Source: Hydractinia symbiolongicarpus (Eukaryota; Cnidaria; Hydrozoa; Anthoathecata; Hydractiniidae). Taken from it: a DNA stretch of 64,000 nt. This document shows positions 54,724 through 64,000 of this stretch, one piece after another. The notes under the pieces are model-generated. The model was given only the letters and a program-made list of their open reading frames with translations. It ran no database searches and was not told where the DNA came from. Numbering within the stretch: position 1 is the first letter of the stretch; each line of letters opens with the position of its first letter. A program made the translations under genes and the position numbers. The stretch is taken from contig NC_079886.1 in assembly GCF_029227915.1 (NCBI RefSeq), forward strand, positions 26,886,501 to 26,950,500, written 5' to 3'.

Positions 54724-57700
54724 AAATGAGTTTACTCCCTGGGTACTTTCTTTGCATACTTTTCACTGTACGGGCCGAGTCCGTGATATACGGAAAATCG
54801 CGGGATTTCGTTTGCCGGCGATTAAACTCCTTTTATTTAGCGTCTCATCAAAAACGAAATCATTTTTGAAAACTACAAGTCTCATGCGTTTTAGTGGTGA
54901 AAAAATAATTTAAAGAATCATTTGGGAAATGAGTTTACTCCCTGGGTACTTTCTTTGTATACTTTTCATTGTACGGGCCGAGTCCGTTATATACGGAAAA
55001 TCGCGGGATTTCGTTTGCCGGCGATTAAACTCCTTTTATTCAGCGTCTCATCAAAAACGAAGTCATTTTTGAAAACTACAAGTCTCATGCGTTTTAGTGG
55101 TGAAAAAATAATTTAAGGAATCGTTCGGGAAATGAGTTTACTCCCTGGGTACTTTCTTTGTATACTTTTCACTGTACGGGCCGAGTCCGTGATATACGGA
55201 AAATCGCGGGATTTCGTTTGCCGGCGATTAAACTCCTTTTATTCAGCGTCTCATCAAGAATGAAATCATTTTTGAAAACAGCAAGTCTCATGCATTTTAG
55301 TGGTGAAAAAATAATTTAAAGAATCGTTCGGGAAGTGAATTTACTCCCTGCGTACTTTCTTTGTATACTTTTGACTATACGAGCCGAGTCCGGGATTCAC
55401 GGGAAATTGCGGGTTTTCGTTTGCCGGCGATTAAACTCCTTCTATTCAGCGTCTCATCAAAAATGAAATCGTTTTTGAAAACTACAAGTCTTATGCCTTT
55501 TAGTGGTAAAAAATTAATTTAAAAAATCGTTCGAGAAATGAGTTTACTCCCTGGGTACTTTCTTTGTACACATTTGACTATACGGGTCAAGCCCGGGATT
55601 TACGGCAAATCGCGGGATTTCGTTTGCCGGCGATTAAACTCCTTTTATTCAGCGTCTCATCAAAAACGAAATCATTTTTGAAAACTACAAGTCTCATGCG
55701 TTTTAGTGGTGAAAAAATAATTTAAAGAATCGTTTGGGAAATGAGTTTACTCCCTGGGTACTTTCTTTGTATACTTTTTATTGTACGGGCCGAGTCCGTG
55801 ATATACGGAAAATCGCGGGATTTCGTTTGCCGGCGATTAAACTCCTTTTATTCAGCGTCTCATCAAAAACGAAGTCATTTTTGAAAACTACAAGTCTCAT
55901 GCGTTTAGTGGTGAAAAAATAATTTAAAGAATCGTTCGGGAAATGAGTTTACTCCCTGGGTACTTTCTTTGTATACTTTTCACTGTACGGGCCGAGTCCG
56001 TGATATACGGAAAATCGCGGGATTTCGTTTGCCGGCGATTAAACTCCTTTTATTCAGCGTCTCATTAAGAATGAAATCATTTTTGAAAACTGCAAGTCTC
56101 ATGCGTTTTAGTGGTGAAAAAATAATTTAAAGAATCGTTCGGGAAATGAGTTTACTCCCTGGGTACTTTCTTTGTATACTTTTCACTGTACGGGCCGAGT
56201 CCGTGATATACGGAAAATCGCGGGATTTCGTTTGCCGGCGATTAAACTCCTTTTATTCAGCGTCTCATTAAGAATGAAATCATTTTTGAAAACTGCAAGT
56301 CTCATGCGTTTTAGTGGTGAAAAAATAATTTAAAGAATCGTTCGGGAAGTGAGTTTTCTCCCTGCGTACTTTCTTTGTATACTTTTGACTATACGAGCCG
56401 AGTCCGGGATTCACGGGAAATTGCGGGTTTTCGTTTGCCGGCGATTAAACTCCTTTTATTCAGCGTCTCATCAAAAATGAAATCGTTTTTGAAAACTACA
56501 AGTCTTATGCGTTTTAGTGGTAAAAAATTAATTTAAAAAATCGTTCGGGAAATGAGTTTACTCCCTGGGTACTTTCTTTGTACACATTTGACTATACGGG
56601 TCAAGCCCGGGATTTACGGCAAATCGCGGGTTTTCGTTTGCCGGCGATTAAACTCCTTTTATTCAGCGTTTCATCAAAAATGAAATCATTTTTGAAAACT
56701 ACAAGTCTCATGCGTTTTAGTGGTGAAGAAATAATTCAAAAAATCGTTCGACAAATGAGTTTACTCCCTGGGTACTTTCTTTGTATACTTTTCACTGTAC
56801 GGGCCGAGTCCGTGATAAACGGAAAATCGCGGGATTTCGTTTGCCGGCGATTAAACTCCTTTTATTCAGCGTCTCATTAAGAATGAAATCATTTTTGAAA
56901 ACTGCAAGTCTCATGCGTTTTAGTGGTGAAAAAATAATTTAAAGAATCGTTCGGGAAGTGAGTTTACTCCCTGCGTACTTTTTTTGTATACTTTTGACTA
57001 TACGAGCCGAGTCCGGGATTCACTGGAAATTGCGGGTTTTCGTTTGCCGGCGATTAAACTCCTTTTATTCAGCGTCTCATCAAAAATGAAATCGTTTTTG
57101 AAAACTACAAGTCTTATGCGTTTTAGTGGTAAAAAATTAATTTAAAAAATCGTTCGGGAAATGAGTTTACTCCCTGGGTACTTTCTTTGCATACTTTTCA
57201 CTGTACGGGCCGAGTCCGTGATATACGGAAAATCGCGGGATTTCGTTTGCCGGCGATTAAACTCCTTTTATTTAGCGTCTCATCAAAAACGAAATCATTT
57301 TTGAAAACTACAAGTCTCATGCGTTTTAGTGGTGAAAAAATAATTTAAAGAATCATTTGGGAAATGAGTTTACTCCCTGGGTACTTTCTTTGTATACTTT
57401 TCATTGTACGGGCCGAGTCCGTTATATACGGAAAATCGCGGGATTTCGTTTGCCGGCGATTAAACTCCTTTTATTCAGCGTCTCATCAAAAACGAAGTCA
57501 TTTTTGAAAACTACAAGTCTCATGCGTTTTAGTGGTGAAAAAATAATTTAAGGAATCGTTCGGGAAATGAGTTTACTCCCTGGGTACTTTCTTTGTATAC
57601 TTTTCACTGTACGGGCCGAGTCCGTGATATACGGAAAATCGCGGGATTTCGTTTGCCGGCGATTAAACTCCTTTTATTCAGCGTCTCATCAAGAATGAAA

Positions 57701-59104
57701 TCATTTTTGAAAACAGCAAGTCTCATGCATTTTAGTGGTGAAAAAATAATTTAAAGAATCGTTCGGGAAGTGAATTTACTCCCTGCGTACTTTCTTTGTA
57801 TACTTTTGACTATACGAGCCGAGTCCGGGATTCACGGGAAATTGCGGGTTTTCGTTTGCCGGCGATTAAACTCCTTCTATTCAGCGTCTCATCAAAAATG
57901 AAATCGTTTTTGAAAACTACAAGTCTTATGCCTTTTAGTGGTAAAAAATTAATTTAAAAAATCGTTCGAGAAATGAGTTTACTCCCTGGGTACTTTCTTT
58001 GTACACATTTGACTATACGGGTCAAGCCCGGGATTTACGGCAAATCGCGGGATTTCGTTTGCCGGCGATTAAACTCCTTTTATTCAGCGTCTCATCAAAA
58101 ACGAAATCATTTTTGAAAACTACAAGTCTCATGCGTTTTAGTGGTGAAAAAATAATTTAAAGAATCGTTTGGGAAATGAGTTTACTCCCTGGGTACTTTC
58201 TTTGTATACTTTTTATTGTACGGGCCGAGTCCGTGATATACGGAAAATCGCGGGATTTCGTTTGCCGGCGATTAAACTCCTTTTATTCAGCGTCTCATCA
58301 AAAACGAAGTCATTTTTGAAAACTACAAGTCTCATGCGTTTAGTGGTGAAAAAATAATTTAAAGAATCGTTCGGGAAATGAGTTTACTCCCTGGGTACTT
58401 TCTTTGTATACTTTTCACTGTACGGGCCGAGTCCGTGATATACGGAAAATCGCGGGATTTCGTTTGCCGGCGATTAAACTCCTTTTATTCAGCGTCTCAT
58501 TAAGAATGAAATCATTTTTGAAAACTGCAAGTCTCATGCGTTTTAGTGGTGAAAAAATAATTTAAAGAATCGTTCGGGAAATGAGTTTACTCCCTGGGTA
58601 CTTTCTTTGTATACTTTTCACTGTACGGGCCGAGTCCGTGATATACGGAAAATCGCGGGATTTCGTTTGCCGGCGATTAAACTCCTTTTATTCAGCGTCT
58701 CATTAAGAATGAAATCATTTTTGAAAACTGCAAGTCTCATGCGTTTTAGTGGTGAAAAAATAATTTAAAGAATCGTTCGGGAAGTGAGTTTTCTCCCTGC
58801 GTACTTTCTTTGTATACTTTTGACTATACGAGCCGAGTCCGGGATTCACGGGAAATTGCGGGTTTTCGTTTGCCGGCGATTAAACTCCTTTTATTCAGCG
58901 TCTCATCAAAAATGAAATCGTTTTTGAAAACTACAAGTCTTATGCGTTTTAGTGGTAAAAAATTAATTTAAAAAATCGTTCGGGAAATGAGTTTACTCCC
59001 TGGGTACTTTCTTTGTACACATTTGACTATACGGGTCAAGCCCGGGATTTACGGCAAATCGCGGGTTTTCGTTTGCCGGCGATTAAACTCCTTTTATTCA
59101 GCGT
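54724..59104 (+). repeat. 2435-bp higher-order repeat in the right array
   Basis: About 1.95 kb from 54724 recurs from 57159 at an offset of 2435 bp. Shared rare variants are CTTTGCATAC, CGTTATATACGG, TTTAAGGAATCG and TATGCCTTTTAG. Identity ends near 59104. The unit is about 12 monomers. Confidence 0.82.
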
Positions 59105-62100
59105 CTCATCAAAAATGAAATCGTTTTTGAAAACTTCAAGTCTCATGCGTTTTAGTGGTGAAAAAATAATTTAAAGAATCGTTTGGGAAATGAGTTTACT
59201 CCCTGGGTACTTTCTTTGTACACATTTGACTATACGGGTCAAGCCCGGGATTTACGGCAAATCGCGGGTTTTCGTTTGCCGGCGATTAAACTCCTTTTAT
59301 TCAGCGTCTCATAAAAATGAAATCATTTTTGAAAACTACAAGTCTCATGCGTTTTAGTGGTGAAAAAATAATTTAAAGAATCGTTCGGGAAGTGAGTTTA
59401 CTCCCTGCGTACTTTCTTTGTATACTTTTGACTATACGAGCCGAGTCCGGGATTCACGGGAAATTGCGGGTTTTCGTTTGCCGGCGATTAAACTCCTTTT
59501 ATTCAGCGTCTCATCAAAAATGAAATCGTTTTTGAAAACTACAAGTCTTATGCGTTTTAGTGGTAAAAAATTAATTTAAAAAATCGTTCGGGAAATGAGT
59601 TTACTCCCTGGGTACTTTCTTTGTACACATTTGACTATACGGGTCAAGCCCGGGATTTTCGGCTAATCGCAGGTTTTCGTTTGCCGGCGATTAAACTCCT
59701 TTTATTCAGCGTTTCATCAAAAATGAAATCATTTTTGAAAACTACAAGTCTCATGCGTTTTAGTGGTGAAGAAATAATTCAAAAAATCGTTCGGCAAATG
59801 AGTTTACTCCCTGGGTACTTTCTTTGCATACTTTTCACTGTACGGGCCGAGTCCGTGATATACGGAAAATCGCGGGATTTCGTTTGCCGGCGATTAAACT
59901 CCTTTTATTCAGCGTCTCATCAAAAACGAAATCATTTTTGAAAACTACAAGTCTCATGCGTTTTAGTGGTGAAAAAATAATTTAAAGAATCGTTTGGGAA
60001 ATGAGTTTACTCCCTGGGTACTTTCTTTGTATACTTTTCATTGTACGGGCCGAGTCCGTGATATACGGAAAATCGCGGGATTTCGTTTGCCGGCGATTAA
60101 ACTCCTTTTATTCAGCGTCTCATCAAAAACGAAGTCATTTTTGAAAACTACAAGTCTCATGCGTTTTAGTGGTGAAAAAATAATTTAAAGAATCGTTCGG
60201 GAAATGAGTTTACTCCCTGGGTACTTTCTTTGTATACTTTTCACTGTACGGGCCGAGTCCGTGATATACGGAAAATCGCGGGATTTCGTTTGCCGGCGAT
60301 TAAACTCCTTTTATTCAGCGTCTCATCAAGAATGAAATCATTTTTGAAAACTGCAAGTCTCATGCATTTTAGTGGTGAAAAAATAATTTAAAGAATCGTT
60401 CGGGAAGTGAGTTTACTCCCTGCGTACTTTCTTTGTATACTTTTGACTATACGAGCCGAGTCCGGGATTCACGGGAAATTGCGGGTTTTCGTTTGCCGGC
60501 GATTAAACTCCTTCTATTCAGCGTCTCATCAAAAATGAAATCGTTTTTGAAAACTACAAGTCTTATGCCTTTTAGTGGTAAAAAATTAATTTAAAAAATC
60601 GTTCGGGAAATGAGTTTACTCCCTGGGTACTTTATTTGTACACATTTGACTATACGAGCCGAGTCCGGGATTCACGGGAAATTGCGGGTTTTCGTTTGCC
60701 GGCGATTAAACTCCTTCTATTCAGCGTCTCATCAAAAATGAAATCGTTTTTGAAAACTACAAGTCTTATGCCTTTTAGTGGTGAAAAAATAATTTAAAGA
60801 ATCGTTTGGGAAATGAGTTTACTCCCTGGGTACTTTCTTTGTATACTTTTCATTGTACGGGCCGAGTCCGTGATATACGGAAAATCGCGGGATTTCGTTA
60901 GCCGGCGATTAAACTCCTTTTATTCAGCGTCTCATCAAAAACGAAGTCATTTTTGAAAACTACAAGTCTCATGCGTTTAGTGGTGAAAAAATAATTTAAA
61001 GAATCGTTCGGGAAATGAGTTTACTTCCTGGGTACTTTCTTTGTATACTTTTCACTGTACGGGCCGAGTCCGTGATATACGGAAAATCGCGGGATTTCGT
61101 TTGCCGGCGATTAAACTCCTTTTATTCAGCGTCTCATTAAGAATGAAATCATTTTTGAAAACTGCAAGTCTTATGCGTTTTAGTGGTAAAAAATTAATTT
61201 AAAAAATCGTTCGGGAAATGAGTTTACTCCCTGGGTACTTTCTTTGTATATATTTCACTATACGGGCCGAGTCCGTGATATACGGAAAATCGCGGGATTT
61301 CGTTTGCCGGCGATTAAACTCCTTTTATTCAGCGTCTCATCAAAAATGAAATCGTTTTTGAAAACTTCAAGTCTCATGCGTTTTAGTGGTGAAAAAATAA
61401 TTTAAAGAATCGTTTGGGAAATGAGTTTACTCCCTGGGTACTTTCTTTGTACACATTTGACTATACGGGTCAAGCCCGGGATTTACGGCAAATCGCGGGT
61501 TTTCGTTTGCCGGCGATTAAACTCCTTTTATTCAGCGTCTCATAAAAATGAAATCATTTTTGAAAACTACAAGTCTCATGCGTTTTAGTGGTGAAAAAAT
61601 AATTTAAAGAATCGTTCGGGAAGTGAGTTTACTCCCTGCGTACTTTCTTTGTATACTTTTGACTATACGAGCCGAGTCCGGGATTCACGGGAAATTGCGG
61701 GTTTTCGTTTGCCGGCGATTAAACTCCTTTTATTCAGCGTTTCATCAAAAATGAAATCGTTTTTGAAAACTACAAGTCTTATGCGTTTTAGTGGTAAAAA
61801 ATTAATTTAAAAAATCGTTCGGGAAATGAGTTTACTCCCTGGGTACTTTCTTTGTACACATTTGACTATACGGGTCAAGCCCGGGATTTACGGCAAATCG
61901 CGGGTTTTCGTTTGCCGGCGATTAAACTCCTTTTATTCAGCGTTTCATCAAAAATGAAATCATTTTTGAAAACTACAAGTCTCATGCGTTTTAGTGGTGA
62001 AGAAATAATTCAAAAAATCGTTCGGCAAATGAGTTTACTCCCTGGGTACTTTCTTTGTATACTTTTCACTGTACGGGCCGAGTCCGTGATATACGGAAAA

Positions 62101-64000
62101 TCGCGGGATTTCGTTTGCCGGCGATTAAACTCCTTTTATTCAGCGTCTCATTAAGAATGAAATCATTTTTGAAAACTGCAAGTCTCATGCGTTTTAGTGG
62201 TGAAAAAATAATTTAAAGAATCGTTCGGGAAGTGAGTTTACTCCCTGCGTACTTTTTTTGTATACTTTTGACTATACAAGCCGAGTCCGGAATTCACGGG
62301 AAATTGCGGGTTTTCGTTTGCCGGCGATTAAACTCCTTTTATTCAGCGTCTCATCAAAAATAAAATCGTTTTTGAAAACTACAAGTCTTATGCGTTTTAG
62401 TGGTAAAAAATTAATTTAAAGAATCGTTCGGGAAGTGAGTTTACTCCCTGCGTACTTTTTTTGTATACTTTTGACTATACGAGCCGAGTCCGGGATTCAC
62501 GGGAAATTGCGGGTTTTCGTTTGCCGGCGATTAAACTCCTTTTATTCAGCGTCTCATCAAAAATAAAATCGTTTTTGAAAACTACAAGTCTTATGCGTTT
62601 TAGTGGTAAAAAATTAATTTAAAAAATCGTTCGGGAAATGAGTTTACTCCCTGGGTACTTTCTTTGTATATATTTCACTATACGGGCCGAGTCCGTGATA
62701 TACGGAAAATCGCGGGATTTCGTTTGCCGGCGATTAAACTCCTTTTATTCAGCGTTTCATCAAAAATGAAATCATTTTTGAAAACTACAAGTCTCATGCG
62801 TTTTAGTGGTGAAGAAATAATTCAAAAAATCGTTCGGCAAATGAGTTTACTCCCTGGGTACTTTCTTTGTATACTTTTCACTGTACGGGCCGAGTCCGTG
62901 ATATACGGAAAATCGCGGGATTTCGTTTGCCGGCGATTAAACTCCTTTTATTCAGCGTCTCATTAAGAATGAAATCATTTTTGAAAACTGCAAGTCTCAT
63001 GCGTTTTAGTGGTGAAAAAATAATTTAAAGAATCGTTCGGGAAGTGAGTTTACTCCCTGCGTACTTTTTTTGTATACTTTTGACTATACGAGCCGAGTCC
63101 GGGATTCACGGGAAATTGCGGGTTTTCGTTTGCCGGCGATTAAACTCCTTTTATTCAGCGTCTCATCAAAAATGAAATCGTTTTTGAAAACTACAAGTCT
63201 TATGCGTTTTAGTGGTAAAAAATTAATTTAAAAAATCGTTCGGGAAATGAGTTTACTCCCTGGGTACTTTCTTTGTATATATTTCACTATACGGGCCGAG
63301 TCCGTGATATACGGAAAATCGCGGGATTTCGTTTGCCGGCGATTAAACTCCTTTTATTCAGCGTCTCATCAAAAGCGAAATCGTTTTTGAAAACTTCAAG
63401 TCTCATGCGTTTTAGTGGTGAAAAAATAATTTAAAGAATCGTTTGGGAAATGAGTTTACTCCCTGGGTACTTTCTTTGTACACATTTGACTATACGGGTC
63501 AAGCCCGGGATTTACGGCAAATCGCGGGTTTTCGTTTGCCGGCGATTAAACTCCTTTTATTCAGCGTCTCATAAAAATGAAATCATTTTTGAAAACTACA
63601 AGTCTCATGCGTTTTAGTGGTGAAGAAATAATTCAAAAAATCGTTCGGCAAATGAGTTTACTCCCTCGGTATTTTCTTTGTATACATTCGACTATACGGC
63701 CAAGCCCAGGATTTACGGGAAATCGCGGGTTTTTGCTTGCCGGCGATTAAACTCCTTTTATTCAGCGTCTCATCAAAAACGAAATCATTTTTGAAAACTA
63801 CAAGTCTTATGCGTTTTAGTGGTGAAAAAATAATTTAAAGAATCGTTTGGGAAATGATTTTACTTCCTGGGTACTTTCTTTGTATAAATTTAACTATACG
63901 GGCCGAGTCCGTGATATACGGAAAATCGCGGGATTTCGTTTGCCGGCGATTAAACTCCTTTTATTCAACGTCTCATCAAAAATGAAATCATTTTTGAAAA

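Larger units (their letters stand above)
49288..64000 (+). repeat. Satellite array, ~203-bp monomers, right of the Polinton
   Basis: The same satellite family continues in the same orientation, starting mid-monomer with ACTATACGGCC, exactly where the left array breaks off. About 72 monomers run to the window edge. The array is arranged in multi-monomer blocks: offsets of 811, 1825, 2435 and 3245 bp recur, which are about 4, 9, 12 and 16 times 202.8 bp. I found none of the 125-bp deleted monomers that are common on the left. No genes are supported here. Confidence 0.97.

Overview
The window is eukaryotic repeat DNA. A complete Polinton/Maverick (virus-like, self-synthesising) DNA element of about 16.4 kb, 32878-49287, sits inside a large satellite array of ~203-bp monomers. 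The gene set (protein-primed PolB, RVE integrase, A32-type ATPase, candidate double- and single-jelly-roll capsid proteins, several small membrane proteins) resembles Polintons of invertebrates, most of all cnidarians. That host assignment is inference from protein character. No cellular gene is present to confirm it.

Layout. 1-32877: roughly 160 head-to-tail satellite monomers, with several nested higher-order repeats (a 6919-bp unit present twice, and 609, 1139, 1950 and 608-bp units), a recurrent 125-bp deleted monomer, and one 150-bp inverted piece. 32878-33150 and 49015-49287: 273-bp terminal inverted repeats (TIRs) that differ at one position, flanked by a duplication of ACTAT(A). 33207-34965: two leftward genes (a small unknown protein and a 389-aa tail-anchored protein). 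35004-39554: rightward morphogenesis block (penton-like protein, major capsid protein, packaging ATPase with an in-frame stop, then five small proteins, some overlapping). 39609-40889: leftward coiled-coil membrane protein. 40930-42028: two related hairpin-membrane proteins. 42218-43195: leftward integrase. 43287-49021: rightward SAP protein, SAP+RING protein with MDM2-type zinc spacing, and a 1396-aa PolB that ends inside the right TIR. 49288-64000: the satellite resumes in the same orientation.

How it fits together. PolB would replicate the element by protein priming at the TIRs, the integrase would insert it, and the capsid proteins and ATPase would package it. Near-identical TIRs and a target-site duplication that matches intact monomers elsewhere in the array point to a young insertion. 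The packaging ATPase carries a stop between Walker A and Walker B, and no adenain-like protease is visible, so this copy may be able to transpose but not to make virions unless helped.

Least expected signals: (i) palindromic hairpins sit just downstream of most gene-cluster ends, several sharing GTTAC/GTAAC or TTTAC/GTAAA arms; (ii) two promoter classes appear, an AAAATCGTATATCA box before the RING and PolB genes and TCTAATATAATA before capsid-type genes; (iii) the RING has MDM2 spacing; (iv) a ~40-residue module occurs twice in PolB; (v) G-quadruplex-like G-runs fill part of the TIRs.
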